NCBI RefSeq assembly: GCF_003344885.1
Contig: NZ_CP031155.1
Coordinates: 1 to 64,000 of the forward strand
Reading direction: 5' to 3'
From: Altererythrobacter sp. ZODW24
GTDB taxonomy: Bacteria > Pseudomonadota > Alphaproteobacteria > Sphingomonadales > Sphingomonadaceae
Length of the DNA: 64,000 nt
In this document: piece after piece, positions 40,476 through 51,640 of the stretch
How the letters are laid out: every line of letters starts with the position of its first letter
Position numbering within the stretch: the first letter of the stretch is position 1
Notes under the pieces: generated by a model
Databases searched by the model: none
What the model saw: only the letters and a program-made list of their open reading frames with translations
Told to the model about the DNA's origin: nothing
Made by a program: the position numbers and the translations under genes

Positions 40476-43400
40476 ATGCCCAAACGCACTGACATCTCCT
40501 CGATCCTCGTCATTGGCGCTGGTCCTATTGTGATCGGTCAGGCTTGCGAGTTCGATTATTCGGGCACGCAGGCGATCAAGGCTTTGAAGGAGGAGGGCTA
40601 CCGCGTGGTCCTCGTCAATTCGAACCCCGCCACGATCATGACCGATCCGGGCATGGCCGACGCGACTTATGTCGAGCCGATCACGCCCGAAATCGTCACC
40701 AAGATCATCGAGAAAGAGCGCCCTGATGCGGTGCTGCCCACGATGGGCGGGCAGACGGCGCTGAACTGCGCATTGTCCCTGCAGAAGATGGGTGTGCTCG
40801 AAAAATACGGCGTCACCATGATTGGTGCCGATGCGGAGGCCATCGACAAGGCCGAGGACCGCCAGAAATTTCGCGATGCGATGGACAGCATCGGCCTCGA
40901 AAGCGCGCGCAGCGGCATTGCCCATAATGTGGAGCAAGCCTTCGAAGTGCTGGAGCGCACCAAGCTGCCCGCGATCATCCGCCCCAGCTTTACCCTTGGC
41001 GGCACAGGCGGCGGCATCGCCTATAATAAGGCTGAGTTCGACAAGATCGTGCGCGAGGGGCTGGAAGCCAGTCCGACCACCGAAGTTCTGATCGAGGAAT
41101 CGCTCCTCGGCTGGAAAGAATTCGAGATGGAGGTCGTGCGCGACAAGAACGACAATTGCATCATCATTTGTGCGATTGAGAATGTCGATCCGATGGGCGT
41201 GCACACGGGCGACAGCATCACCGTCGCCCCCGCGCTGACGCTGACCGACAAAGAATATCAGATCATGCGGAATGCCAGCATCGCGGTGCTGCGCGAAATC
41301 GGCGTGGAAACGGGCGGATCGAATGTCCAATTCGCGGTGAACCCCGCCGATGGCCGCTTGATCGTGATCGAGATGAACCCGCGCGTGTCGCGCTCTTCCG
41401 CGCTGGCATCCAAAGCCACCGGCTTCCCCATCGCGCGCGTCGCGGCGAAGCTGGCCGTTGGATATACGCTGGACGAGATCCAGAACGAGATCACTGGCGC
41501 AACGCCCGCGAGCTTCGAACCGACGATTGATTACGTCGTCACCAAGATCCCGCGCTTTGCCTTCGAGAAGTTCAAAGGCTCGGAAAACAACCTCCACACC
41601 GCGATGAAATCCGTCGGCGAAGTGATGGCAATTGGCCGCAACTTCCAGGAATCGATGCAGAAGGCCTTGCGCGGTCTGGAAACAGGCCTCGACGGGTTCA
41701 ACCGCGTGGTCGAACTGGAAGGTGTCAGCCGTGATGTTCTGACCGGAGCTTTGTCCAAGCGCACTCCCGACCGTTTGCTGCAAGTCGCGCAAGCAATGCG
41801 TGAAGGCATGAGCGTCGAGGACATCAATGCGATCACTGGCTTCGACCCGTGGTTCCTGCGCCAGATCGAAGCGATCATCACCACCGAGAAACAGATTTCA
41901 GAAGAGGGCCTGCCGAGCGAAGCTGCATCACTGCGTAAGCTGAAAGCGATGGGCTTTTCCGACAAGCGGCTGGCAACCTTGGCTGTCCGTTCTGTGCATG
42001 TCGCAGGCGGGATGGCAGAAACGCAGGCCAAACGCTCCGGCCTGCTCCACGATACCATCCGCGCAATGGCCGGGGCCACCAGCGAGGAGGAAGTCCGCGA
42101 ACTGCGCCACAAACTCGGCGTGCATCCAGTTTACAAGCGCATCGATAGCTGCGCCGCGGAATTCGAGGCGATCACGCCGTATATGTACTCGACTTACGAG
42201 GCCCCAAGCTTCGGCGAACCCGAGAACGAAGCTGATCCAAGCGACCGCCGCAAGATCGTGATTCTTGGCGGCGGGCCGAACCGCATCGGGCAGGGCATCG
42301 AGTTTGACTATTGCTGCTGCCATGCGTGCTTCGCACTCGAAGATGCAGGCTACGAAACCATCATGATCAACTGCAACCCGGAAACGGTCAGCACGGATTA
42401 TGACACCAGCGACCGGCTCTATTTCGAACCGCTTACGGGCGAGGACGTGCTTGAAATTCTGCGCGTAGAGCAAAGCAAAGGCGAGCTAGTCGGTGTGATC
42501 GTACAGTTTGGCGGACAGACCCCGCTGAAACTGGCGCAGACACTGGAAGATGCAGGCATCCCGATTTTGGGCACGTCGCCAGACGCAATCGACCTCGCCG
42601 AAGACCGCGAACGGTTTGCCAAGCTGGTCGATCAGTTGAAGCTGAAGCAACCAGCCAATGGCATCGCCCGCAGCCGTGACGAGGCCGTTGCAGTCGCAAA
42701 CCACATCGGTTTCCCCGTGCTGATGCGCCCAAGCTACGTTTTGGGCGGCCGCGCGATGGAGATTGTGGATTCGGTCGCGCAGCTCGACGATTATATCACC
42801 ACCGCCGTACAGGTTTCCGGCGACAGCCCGGTGCTGATCGACCAATATTTGCGCGACGCGGTCGAATGCGATGTCGACGCTTTGTGTGACGGCGAACAGG
42901 TCGTGATCGCGGGCGTGATGCAGCATATTGAGGAAGCCGGTGTCCATTCAGGCGACAGTGCTTGCACCTTGCCGCCTTACAGTCTCTCCGACGAAATCAT
43001 TGCCGAGATGGAGCGTCAGGCTGAATTGCTCGCTTTCGCGCTGAAAGTGCGCGGCCTGATGAACATTCAATTCGCCGTGAAGGACGGCGAGGTCTACCTC
43101 ATCGAAGTGAACCCGCGCGCCAGCCGCACGGTACCCTTCGTGGCAAAAGCCATCGGACAACCGATCGCCAAGATGGCCGCGCGCGTGATGGCTGGCGAAA
43201 TGCTCGCCGACTTGCCGCCAATCAAGCGCGACGTTGATTATATGGCTGTGAAGGAAGCGGTGTTCCCGTTTGCTCGTTTCCCGGGCTCCGATCCGGTGCT
43301 GACGCCAGAAATGAAGTCCACCGGCGAAGTAATGGGAATCGATAGCGATTTCCCGACCGCTTTCCTCAAATCACAGATGGGCGCGGGGGTAACTCTGCCA

Positions 43401-43805
43401 ACTGAAGGCGTGGTCTTCGTATCGGTAAAGGACAGCGACAAAACCGTGATCCTGCCAGCGGTCAAGCAGCTGATCGATAAGGGCTTCACCATTATCGCTA
43501 CCGGCGGAACGCAGCGTTATCTGGCTGAGGCCGGTCTGCCCGTTGAACGGGTGAACAAAGTTGCCGAAGGCCGCCCGCATATCGTCGACAAAATGGTCGA
43601 TGGCGAAGTGGCCTTGGTGTTCAACACGACCGAGGGCTGGCAGTCGATTATGGACAGCAAATCGATCCGCGCATCAGCACTGGCCGAGAAGATTCCGTAC
43701 TACACAACAGCTGCCGCGTCCCTCGCTGCAGCACAGGCAATTGCTCTAGTTGATGCGAGCCAGCTTGAAGTCCGGTCGTTGCAGGACTATTATAGTTCAA
43801 ACTAA
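40476..43805 (+). CDS. carB: carbamoyl-phosphate synthase large subunit
   Basis: 1109-aa synthase with two homologous ATP-grasp halves (about 1-400 and 560-950), the oligomerisation domain between them, and the C-terminal MGS-like allosteric domain (about 960-1109) that senses UMP/ornithine. Motifs [10 protein letters not shown] and the second-half [17 protein letters not shown] are clear. Full length. Normally cotranscribed with carA; two small genes separate them here. Confidence 0.97.
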   Translation: MPKRTDISSILVIGAGPIVIGQACEFDYSGTQAIKALKEEGYRVVLVNSNPATIMTDPGMADATYVEPITPEIVTKIIEKERPDAVLPTMGGQTALNCALSLQKMGVLEKYGVTMIGADAEAIDKAEDRQKFRDAMDSIGLESARSGIAHNVEQAFEVLERTKLPAIIRPSFTLGGTGGGIAYNKAEFDKIVREGLEASPTTEVLIEESLLGWKEFEMEVVRDKNDNCIIICAIENVDPMGVHTGDSITVAPALTLTDKEYQIMRNASIAVLREIGVETGGSNVQFAVNPADGRLIVIEMNPRVSRSSALASKATGFPIARVAAKLAVGYTLDEIQNEITGATPASFEPTIDYVVTKIPRFAFEKFKGSENNLHTAMKSVGEVMAIGRNFQESMQKALRGLETGLDGFNRVVELEGVSRDVLTGALSKRTPDRLLQVAQAMREGMSVEDINAITGFDPWFLRQIEAIITTEKQISEEGLPSEAASLRKLKAMGFSDKRLATLAVRSVHVAGGMAETQAKRSGLLHDTIRAMAGATSEEEVRELRHKLGVHPVYKRIDSCAAEFEAITPYMYSTYEAPSFGEPENEADPSDRRKIVILGGGPNRIGQGIEFDYCCCHACFALEDAGYETIMINCNPETVSTDYDTSDRLYFEPLTGEDVLEILRVEQSKGELVGVIVQFGGQTPLKLAQTLEDAGIPILGTSPDAIDLAEDRERFAKLVDQLKLKQPANGIARSRDEAVAVANHIGFPVLMRPSYVLGGRAMEIVDSVAQLDDYITTAVQVSGDSPVLIDQYLRDAVECDVDALCDGEQVVIAGVMQHIEEAGVHSGDSACTLPPYSLSDEIIAEMERQAELLAFALKVRGLMNIQFAVKDGEVYLIEVNPRASRTVPFVAKAIGQPIAKMAARVMAGEMLADLPPIKRDVDYMAVKEAVFPFARFPGSDPVLTPEMKSTGEVMGIDSDFPTAFLKSQMGAGVTLPTEGVVFVSVKDSDKTVILPAVKQLIDKGFTIIATGGTQRYLAEAGLPVERVNKVAEGRPHIVDKMVDGEVALVFNTTEGWQSIMDSKSIRASALAEKIPYYTTAAASLAAAQAIALVDASQLEVRSLQDYYSSN

Positions 43806-43834
43806 CGCGTCTTCCCGACAATTAGAGCCGGACA

Positions 43835-43857
43835 GCCGTTCCCCCGTAAGGAACGGC
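43835..43857 (+). promoter_or_regulatory. hairpin between carB and greA
   Basis: GCCGTTCC and GGAACGGC form a perfect 8-bp stem with loop CCCGTAA, 50 bp before the greA ATG. No T-run follows, so it is not a classic terminator. It may be an RNA processing or leader structure of greA; in E. coli greA is controlled by a leader hairpin, but no link is shown here. Confidence 0.35.
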
Positions 43858-43907
43858 CAAGGTTCGAATTGTCACTGAAAACGACCGGAAAAGACAGGGA
43901 TTTACTG

Positions 43908-44375
43908 ATGGATAAGGTGCCAATGCTCGCCGAGGGCTATGAGACACTGATGGCTGATCTAAAGCAATTGCGTGCTGAACGGCCGACAATTGTGGATGCA
44001 ATCGAAGAAGCGCGTGCGCATGGCGATCTTTCCGAAAACGCGGAATATCACGCGGCGAAGGAACGCCAGGGCCAGGTCGAAGCCATGATCGGCGATATCG
44101 AAAGCAAGGTAACGCGCGCCCAGATTATCGACCCGAAAACGCTTTCAGGCGACAAGGTTGTTTTCGGCGCGACGGTCACTTTGCTGGACGATGATGACAA
44201 GCCGGTGAAGTATCAGATCGTCGGCGAAACCGAGGCCAATGTTGGCAGCGGGCGGATTTCCTACAGCTCGCCGCTTGCGCGGGCATTGATCGGTCGATCA
44301 AAGGGTGACGAAGTCGAACTGACCGTGCCATCGGGCGATAAGTCATATTTGATCGAGAAGATCGACTTTATCTAA
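43908..44375 (+). CDS. greA: transcription elongation factor GreA
   Basis: 155-aa factor that enters the RNA polymerase secondary channel and stimulates cleavage of backtracked RNA. The N-terminal coiled coil carries the acidic tip [16 protein letters not shown], and the C-terminal FKBP-like domain ends in [17 protein letters not shown] 43908 follows AGGGA at 7 nt; a TTG at 43869 would extend it without family support. An intrinsic terminator follows. Confidence 0.96.
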   Translation: MDKVPMLAEGYETLMADLKQLRAERPTIVDAIEEARAHGDLSENAEYHAAKERQGQVEAMIGDIESKVTRAQIIDPKTLSGDKVVFGATVTLLDDDDKPVKYQIVGETEANVGSGRISYSSPLARALIGRSKGDEVELTVPSGDKSYLIEKIDFI

Positions 44376-44420
44376 AGTCTCTCGTCATCCCAACTTTCGC
44401 TGGGAAGATGGACATACGAA

Positions 44421-44448
44421 AAGCCCCGCATCACTGCGGGGCTTTTTG
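44421..44448 (+). terminator. intrinsic terminator after greA
   Basis: AAGCCCCGCA and TGCGGGGCTT pair perfectly around a 4-nt loop and run into TTTTT. Located 46 bp after greA and just before the convergent DUF4170 gene; the opposite strand has only four As before the stem, so it may act in both directions. Confidence 0.9.
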
Positions 44449-44456
44449 TTCGGTGC

Positions 44457-44681
44457 TTATGGAAGCTTCGGTTCCAGCAGCTTGTGCAGATGCACGATGA
44501 CATACTTCATCTCGGCATCATCGACTGTGCGCTGGGCCCAGGAACGCCAAGCTTCTTCTGCTTCTTCAAAGCTGTGGTAGAACCCGACAGTGTGAATATC
44601 CTTGAGATCCTGGAATTCGACGCCGCGCGGGTCAGTTACCCGGCCGCCGATGACGAGGTGTAGCAATTGTTTGTCTGACAT
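44457..44681 (-). CDS. DUF4170 domain-containing protein
   Basis: 74-aa alpha/beta protein with the DUF4170 pattern VIGGRV, VEFQDLKDIHTVGFYHSFEEAE and KYVIVHLHKLLEP. Function unknown; widespread in alphaproteobacteria. ATG at 44681 matches the family start; an earlier in-frame start at 44738 adds 19 low-complexity residues. Confidence 0.85.
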   Translation of the reverse strand: MSDKQLLHLVIGGRVTDPRGVEFQDLKDIHTVGFYHSFEEAEEAWRSWAQRTVDDAEMKYVIVHLHKLLEPKLP

Positions 44682-44771
44682 ATTCAATACCCGTGAGTGC
44701 GATGAGCCAAGGCCGATAGGTTTGCGTTTCCGCCCCATACCGGCTCCGGAACCTTAGTCAAAGCGGCGCGA

Positions 44772-45269
44772 TTACTTACCGATGCGATTGCGTGCGTCGC
44801 GGACAGCGCGTGTGGCACTGCGACTTGCCCGGCGGGTGAGCGATCGAGCCGTGTCTGCAGTGGTGCCAGCTGTGTAACCCGCACTGCGGCGCAGGCCCCG
44901 TGCAGTATCGGAAGCACTATCGCCAATATCTTCGAGTTTATCGCGCCCGGTCAGAGCGGCTGTTCCTGCAGCGATGATTGCATCGCGTGCAAAGGCCATG
45001 CCTACGGTCCGTGCAGTTGACGCCAAGCCGCCAGCGCGGCGGCCGACTTGCTTGCCCACGTTGCGGCCGCCTTTGAACATCGAGCCAATCAATAGGCCAG
45101 CGGCAACACCGCCGACCATGGTTGCGACCGGATGCTCTTTGACGAACTCCTTAGCGGTATCGGCAGCATCGCGGGCCCGCTCGCTAAGTGTTGCTTCGCG
45201 GGCCTGCTGGCGGGCTTCGGCTACTTCGATCTTCTCGCGCAATTCTTCGCGCTTTGCATCAGTCGTCAT
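44772..45269 (-). CDS. DUF883/ElaB-YqjD-like membrane-associated protein
   Basis: 165 aa: a charged amphipathic helix (about 5-45, rich in Glu, Arg and Ala), a Gly-zipper membrane segment VATMVGGVAAGLLIGSMF (about 50-67) and a basic Ala/Arg-rich tail. This resembles ElaB/YqjD proteins, which bind ribosomes and the inner membrane in stationary phase. ATG 45269 follows GGAG at 6 nt and overlaps the upstream gene by 11 bp. Last gene of a four-gene operon. Confidence 0.6.
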   Translation of the reverse strand: MTTDAKREELREKIEVAEARQQAREATLSERARDAADTAKEFVKEHPVATMVGGVAAGLLIGSMFKGGRNVGKQVGRRAGGLASTARTVGMAFARDAIIAAGTAALTGRDKLEDIGDSASDTARGLRRSAGYTAGTTADTARSLTRRASRSATRAVRDARNRIGK

Positions 45270-45618
45270 CGTCGGCTCCATCAAATTGGTCCGTTTCGGA
45301 AAGCGGTTCGGCGTGTCCGTCATTGTCTAGCTCCTGATTTGCTTCGGCTAGCCCCAAGGCGACGAGGATCGGAATACGCCCGAACCAAAGAGCTAGCGCG
45401 ACGCCTAAAGCGCCCAATATGCCTTTGTTCGCGCTCGCCACATCGGCAGCTTCTTCGAGCATGTCGGCGGTCGTTTCGCCCACACGGTCGGCGATCCGGT
45501 CACCAATCCCGCGACTGCGCATCTCGCTTTTAAGGTGCTCGAGATCTGCCTTGAACAGGGTCTGCGCAGTATCACGCATGGCCCGGTCTTCATTCATTTG
45601 GCGCAGCAACTTGCTCAT
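45259..45618 (-). CDS. hypothetical helical protein of the yqj-like operon
   Basis: 119 aa: an amphipathic N-terminal helix (about 10-60), one hydrophobic segment ILGALGVALALWFGRIPILVAL (split in two about 67-88) and an acidic tail ending in four aspartates. No family recognised; position matches the third protein of the E. coli yqjC-yqjD-yqjE-yqjK arrangement. ATG 45618 overlaps the holin-family stop (ATGA), so the pair is coupled. Confidence 0.6.
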   Translation of the reverse strand: MSKLLRQMNEDRAMRDTAQTLFKADLEHLKSEMRSRGIGDRIADRVGETTADMLEEAADVASANKGILGALGVALALWFGRIPILVALGLAEANQELDNDGHAEPLSETDQFDGADDDD

Positions 45619-46010
45619 TGATCCGGGTCCTTGAAAGCTTTGGCAGCATTCGAAGCACGTTTCCCGGCGAGCAGTGCAAAGATCACCACAAACGCCAGAA
45701 GCGTACCCACGACGGCTGCCGTTGCTCCTAGGGGCGTCAGCAAGGGGCTGAGGCCAAAGATTAGACCAACGACAAGGCCGATCAGGGCCAAGTGCAGGCA
45801 AGCCAGCGCAGCAAGCCCAAGGCCTGCTGCGCGTTTGCCTTCGCCGGCGGCATAGGCCGCGCGGGTTTTCTGGAAACCGATTTCGGCCTGAAGGTAAGTC
45901 TTGCCGTCGTCGATCGTTGCTTTGACGTCTTCAATGATCGAGCCATCATATAGCGGCTCGTCATCAGGCGATTTGGCTTCATCGATTTCAGGCAGGCTTT
46001 GCTCCGCCAT
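45615..46010 (-). CDS. phage-holin-family (YqjE-like) membrane protein
   Basis: 131 aa with a soluble N-terminal half (about 1-60) and two membrane helices (about 63-87 and 93-115), the pattern of the Holin_X/YqjE family. Despite the name, there is no phage context here; YqjE is a housekeeping membrane protein of unknown function in E. coli. Second gene of the operon, after the lysine-rich 196-aa protein. Confidence 0.72.
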   Translation of the reverse strand: MAEQSLPEIDEAKSPDDEPLYDGSIIEDVKATIDDGKTYLQAEIGFQKTRAAYAAGEGKRAAGLGLAALACLHLALIGLVVGLIFGLSPLLTPLGATAAVVGTLLAFVVIFALLAGKRASNAAKAFKDPDQ

Positions 46011-46060
46011 TACCGGGTCCCCTTCTACCGGTGCCGTTTCCCTGTTGGGAAAGGCGTGGC

Positions 46061-48113
<2,053 letters not shown>

Positions 48114-48536
48114 TCAAAGGCCGTAGTTTTTCCGTAGATCGAGGAGCGCGAGTGCGGCCACGGCTGCCTCGCCGCCCTTGTTCTTGCGCGTCATGTCAGC
48201 GCGGGCGAGGGCTTGTTCTTCATTTTCGACGGTGATGATACCGTTGCCGATGGCGATACCATCCATCGTCAACGCCATGATCCCGCGCGCGCTTTCACCA
48301 GCGACGATTTCGAAGTGATAGGTCTCGCCGCGAATGACCACGCCGATTGCGACGAAGGCATCATATCGGCCGCTCTCGACCGCCAGCGCGATGGCTCCCG
48401 GGATTTCGAGTGCACCGGGAACGGTCAGAACCTCTGTCCCATGCCCTTTTTCCTCAAGGGCAGCACGTGCTCCCGCGACGAGCATGTCGTTCAGATGGTC
48501 GTAGAAACGGGCTTCCACGATAAGAAATTTTGCCAT
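48114..48536 (-). CDS. ribH: 6,7-dimethyl-8-ribityllumazine synthase
   Basis: 140-aa lumazine synthase joining the RibA/D-derived pyrimidine with the RibB product, the penultimate step of riboflavin synthesis. [36 protein letters not shown]-like region ([15 protein letters not shown]) and [20 protein letters not shown] are typical. It follows the HTH-RibB-X gene by 11 bp, so both belong to one riboflavin operon. Confidence 0.96.
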   Translation of the reverse strand: MAKFLIVEARFYDHLNDMLVAGARAALEEKGHGTEVLTVPGALEIPGAIALAVESGRYDAFVAIGVVIRGETYHFEIVAGESARGIMALTMDGIAIGNGIITVENEEQALARADMTRKNKGGEAAVAALALLDLRKNYGL

Positions 48537-48547
48537 GAATTTGATCC

Positions 48548-49816
48548 TTAATCAGGAATGGAGCGCGTACCGGTCACTGACAGGCCGTAGCCTTCCAGTC
48601 CGACAACATTGCGGTGCGAATTGCTGAGCAGTTCCATATCGGAAACGCCGCGATCCACCAGAATTTGTGCGCCAATTCCGTAATCGCGCAGCTCGCCCTC
48701 GGTCGGTTTCGCGCGGCCGATCTCGGCCTGCAAATGCTCTGGCTTGTCTGGCATGATCAGAACGATAACACCGCTGCCATTATCGCCGATAGCAGCCATC
48801 GAACGTTGCAACGTGCGCTTCTTCGGGCCGCTTTGCCCCAGAATGTCGTCAAAGATGGAGATGGCGTGCATGCGCACCAAGGTCGGCTTTGCGGGATCGA
48901 CGTGACCCTTCTGCAGGCACACATGTGTCGCCCCGTTAATGACATTTCTGTAAGTCATCGCGCGCCAATCACCACCATAGTCGGAAGCCAGATCACTCTC
49001 GCTTACGAGTTCCACAAGGTGATCGTTCTTGCGGCGATATTCGATCAGATCGCGTATCGTACCGATCTTGAGATTGTGGATCTTGGCGAAAGACACCAGA
49101 TCCTCGAGCCGTGCCATCGAACCATCGTCATTCATGATCTCGCAGATCACGCCTGCAGGATTGAGCCCCGCGAGGCGTGAAATGTCCACAGCCGCTTCGG
49201 TATGGCCAGCGCGAACCAACACGCCGCCGTCGCGTGCAACGAGCGGGAAGACGTGACCCGGTGTGACGATATCGGCAGCGCCTTTTGCGCTATCGATTGC
49301 GACCGAAATTGTGCGGGCTCTGTCTGCCGCACTGATGCCAGTCGTTACGCCTTCGCGCGCTTCGATTGAGGTTGTGAAGGCGGTTTCATAATGGGTTTGA
49401 TTGCTGCGGCTCATTGGCTGAAGGCCGAGTTTGTCGACGCGCGCGCGGTCGAGTGACAGGCAGATCAGCCCGCGGCCATGCGTCGCCATGAAATTCACCG
49501 CATCTGGCGTTGCCATTTGCGCCGGAATGATGAGGTCGCCTTCGTTTTCGCGATCTTCGTCATCGACAAGAATATACATGCGCCCATTGCGCGCTTCATC
49601 GATGATCTCTTCGATCGGGACCAATACCGGGCGTTCGTCATTCACTGCAAGGAAGCGGTCGAGTTTACCGAGCGTTTCGGCAGTCGGGTTCCAACCCTCG
49701 TCAGCGCAATCGCGCAATGTGTTAGCATGAAGGCCTGCAGCACGTGCGAGGCCGGCGCGAGTCATCCTGCCATCGGCAATGATTTCGCGAACTTTTTTGA
49801 TTGTCGGTGTGTTCAT
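48548..49816 (-). CDS. ribB: HTH-fused 3,4-dihydroxy-2-butanone 4-phosphate synthase RibB with inactive RibA-like domain
   Basis: 422 aa in three parts. Residues 1-60 form a Cro/XRE-like helix-turn-helix ([19 protein letters not shown] and [15 protein letters not shown]). Residues about 63-265 are RibB, which makes the four-carbon unit of riboflavin from ribulose 5-phosphate; [10 protein letters not shown] holds the metal and substrate residues. Residues about 270-422 align with GTP cyclohydrolase II, but where RibA has its zinc cysteines this protein reads [18 protein letters not shown], with none. RibA activity is therefore not expected; such RibB-X forms are known in alphaproteobacteria, with an unsettled role for X. 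The HTH plus a perfect palindrome at the start point to self-regulation. No Shine-Dalgarno precedes ATG 49816. ribH follows. Confidence 0.93.
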   Translation of the reverse strand: MNTPTIKKVREIIADGRMTRAGLARAAGLHANTLRDCADEGWNPTAETLGKLDRFLAVNDERPVLVPIEEIIDEARNGRMYILVDDEDRENEGDLIIPAQMATPDAVNFMATHGRGLICLSLDRARVDKLGLQPMSRSNQTHYETAFTTSIEAREGVTTGISAADRARTISVAIDSAKGAADIVTPGHVFPLVARDGGVLVRAGHTEAAVDISRLAGLNPAGVICEIMNDDGSMARLEDLVSFAKIHNLKIGTIRDLIEYRRKNDHLVELVSESDLASDYGGDWRAMTYRNVINGATHVCLQKGHVDPAKPTLVRMHAISIFDDILGQSGPKKRTLQRSMAAIGDNGSGVIVLIMPDKPEHLQAEIGRAKPTEGELRDYGIGAQILVDRGVSDMELLSNSHRNVVGLEGYGLSVTGTRSIPD

Positions 49817-49827
49817 GATTCGCTGAG

Positions 49828-49847
49828 TATCACATTATAATGTGATA
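49828..49847. promoter_or_regulatory. 20-bp perfect palindrome, candidate operator of the ribB-ribH operon
   Basis: TATCACATTATAATGTGATA is its own reverse complement over all 20 bases; the flanking bases break the symmetry. It lies 11 bp upstream of the ribB start codon and includes the -10 box. A dimeric HTH protein bound here would block RNA polymerase. The HTH domain of the ribB product itself is the obvious candidate binder. The half-site order TCACA...TGTGA is the reverse of a CRP site. Confidence 0.75.
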
Positions 49848-49862
49848 TCCAAATCATGCCAC
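49834..49862 (-). promoter_or_regulatory. ribB-ribH promoter
   Basis: On the minus strand GTGGCA (49862-49857, four of six consensus bases), a 17-nt spacer and a perfect TATAAT (49839-49834) form a promoter whose -10 is the centre of the palindrome. The start site would fall near 49827, leaving only about 11 nt before the ATG, so the mRNA is nearly leaderless and has no room for an FMN riboswitch. Confidence 0.6.
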
Positions 49863-49949
49863 ATTCAAGTCTCAACAGATTGTCCGGACAAGTTGCTGAG
49901 ACAGGAGCGTCAAAATCGGCTATCAAGACTTCCGAATCACGGAGACGAC

Positions 49950-50198
49950 ATGCGAATTTTTACGGATCACCCGAAGGCTATTGGCGAAACTTACGGACAG
50001 CACTTTGCCCATGCGACGGGTTTTGGCCTCTCCATGATTGCGGGTGGGTTGGCCTGTATCGCTCACGCGCTGTTTCCTTGGGTCTGCCTGACAACGGGCA
50101 GCGATACCATCCGGCGCCTCTATCGCAGCATGGTGACAGGCCGCGCCGATCTTATCGAACTCGACAAATTCGAAAGTCAGTTCGACTGGGTGATTTAG
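49950..50198 (+). CDS. DUF6356 family small membrane protein
   Basis: 82-aa protein with the DUF6356 pattern FTDHPKAIGETYGQHFAHAT and a hydrophobic segment GFGLSMIAGGLACIAHALFPW. Function unknown. ATG 49950 follows GGAG at 5 nt. Divergent from ribB, sharing the region that contains the palindrome (102 bp away), so joint control is possible but unproven. Its stop overlaps the stop of the convergent YeiH gene by 4 bp. Confidence 0.8.
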   Translation: MRIFTDHPKAIGETYGQHFAHATGFGLSMIAGGLACIAHALFPWVCLTTGSDTIRRLYRSMVTGRADLIELDKFESQFDWVI

Positions 50199-51262
50199 GC
50201 CAAGAACGGTACCAGCGCTAAGGCGGCCAAGAGCGAGGCGAATGTCGCTCCGAATACCGGAACCATTGTTCTCCAGCCGCTCTTCATCAGCAAGTCGAGA
50301 CGTGACCGCATCGCAGTAGCCGTAACTGCGAGTAGCAGCATGGTCTTTGAAGCGATCAGTCCGATTTCCCCGACATATTGGGGTGCGCTGACAAATGAGT
50401 TCAGGACGAGCACAGCCAGGAACATGATTATGAAGCCGGGCAGGGCGATACGCGGGCGATTGCCGTCTACGTTTTCAGCTTTCGTGCGGCGACGGATGAG
50501 CAGCGCAGCTAAGGCTACCAAAGGTGCAAGCAAAGCCACGCGGGCGAGTTTCACGACGGTGGCATAAGCGCCCGCTTCGTCGGAAACGGCATAGCCGCCG
50601 CCAATGGCCTGCGCGACATCATGGATCGATGCACCCGTGAGAAAACCGGCTTGAGTGTCGCTCAGTTCCAACCAACCTGCGATAACGGGATAGATCGACA
50701 AAGCAGCCGCGCTGGCCAGTGAAATGCCGACCAATGTGACGGCAAATTGAGCCTGGCTCACGCGCTCTCGCCCGATTACTCCGTACAGTGCAAGCGCCGC
50801 AGAGGCCCCGCAAATAGCGGTGGCACCGCCTGCTAGCAGGCCGCCTTCGAAAGTCTGTCCAGCAAGTTTTGCAAATAACAGTCCTCCCGCAAATGCGGCG
50901 ATCATCACTACTATTAGCGCCGCAAAGGGTGCGGCGCCAAGTTCGGCAATTTGCATCAAAGTGACCTGTAGGCCGAGCAGAATGATCCCGCCGCGCAGAA
51001 TAGTTCGAGATGCAAAGTCGAGCCCACTATGCGTGCGCTCGTCTTGCGAAACAAAACTGAGCGCAAGGCCGAGCAGCAAGCCCATCAGAATAAGCGGCGC
51101 GCCATAAGTCTGGCTAAGGAATGCCGCTCCCATACTCGCAATCGCGCAAATGGTGAGACCAGGCAGCAATGCGGCGCGCGATGTTTTGGCCGGCGCATCT
51201 TCAAGAAGCGTCAGCTCCCCGTAGAGATCGCCCGTGTAATATGACTGTGTCGGTGCTGCCAT
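50195..51262 (-). CDS. YeiH family putative sulfate exporter (UPF0324)
   Basis: 355-aa inner-membrane protein with about ten helices. GGIILLGLQVTL, GGATAICGASAALAL and TGASIHDVAQAIGGGYAVS are YeiH/UPF0324 blocks. The family is annotated as putative sulfate exporter, but transport is not established for most members. ATG 51262 is chosen because the open frame further upstream reads through the tRNA-Lys region and cannot be protein. Confidence 0.86.
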   Translation of the reverse strand: MAAPTQSYYTGDLYGELTLLEDAPAKTSRAALLPGLTICAIASMGAAFLSQTYGAPLILMGLLLGLALSFVSQDERTHSGLDFASRTILRGGIILLGLQVTLMQIAELGAAPFAALIVVMIAAFAGGLLFAKLAGQTFEGGLLAGGATAICGASAALALYGVIGRERVSQAQFAVTLVGISLASAAALSIYPVIAGWLELSDTQAGFLTGASIHDVAQAIGGGYAVSDEAGAYATVVKLARVALLAPLVALAALLIRRRTKAENVDGNRPRIALPGFIIMFLAVLVLNSFVSAPQYVGEIGLIASKTMLLLAVTATAMRSRLDLLMKSGWRTMVPVFGATFASLLAALALVPFLA

Positions 51263-51317
51263 CAAGGCGGCATACAGGCGCTTTGTTCTGGAAACCAGAA
51301 GGCGTGAATTAAAGTCG

Positions 51318-51346
51318 GGGAATGGCGGACGCACTGGGGTTCGAAC
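51318..51346 (-). repeat. partial copy of the tRNA-Lys 3' end
   Basis: 29 bases match the 3' end of the tRNA-Lys gene plus its flank (51443-51471) with two mismatches, in direct orientation, 125 bp away. It covers the 3' half of the T arm, the acceptor strand and the CCA flank. Copies of a tRNA 3' end beside the gene are what tyrosine integrases leave as attachment sites; here the 96 bp between the copies hold no gene, so any element is gone. Confidence 0.75.
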
Positions 51347-51447
51347 GCGCTTGGATCGCTTATCGATCAAAGCCAGACAAGACTCCGAGGTTCGCTCACA
51401 GAGGAAGCGCCAGTCAAATAAATCTGATGTAGTGAAAATGAAGGGAA

Positions 51448-51523
<76 letters not shown>

Positions 51524-51640
51524 ATTCCGGCCAATTGCAGGGTGATTTCGAGAATTGCTCGAATCGGGCCTGCGGCGGTGAGGCGCTGCATATAGCGACT
51601 GTTTCGCGCGTGGGAAGGGGTATCCGGCGCGAATTGCGTT

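Noticed and set aside
40467-41792. 441-codon open frame on the minus strand within carB
   Set aside because: Lies wholly antisense to the conserved ATP-grasp half of carB and resembles no protein.
45615-46010. Holin gene as a sign of a prophage
   Set aside because: The Holin_X/YqjE family is chromosomal and the neighbours are not phage genes; no capsid, integrase or lysis genes are nearby.
49817-49949. FMN riboswitch before ribB
   Set aside because: The gap is 133 bp, the mapped-by-eye promoter leaves about 11 nt of leader, and I see none of the conserved multi-stem RFN elements.
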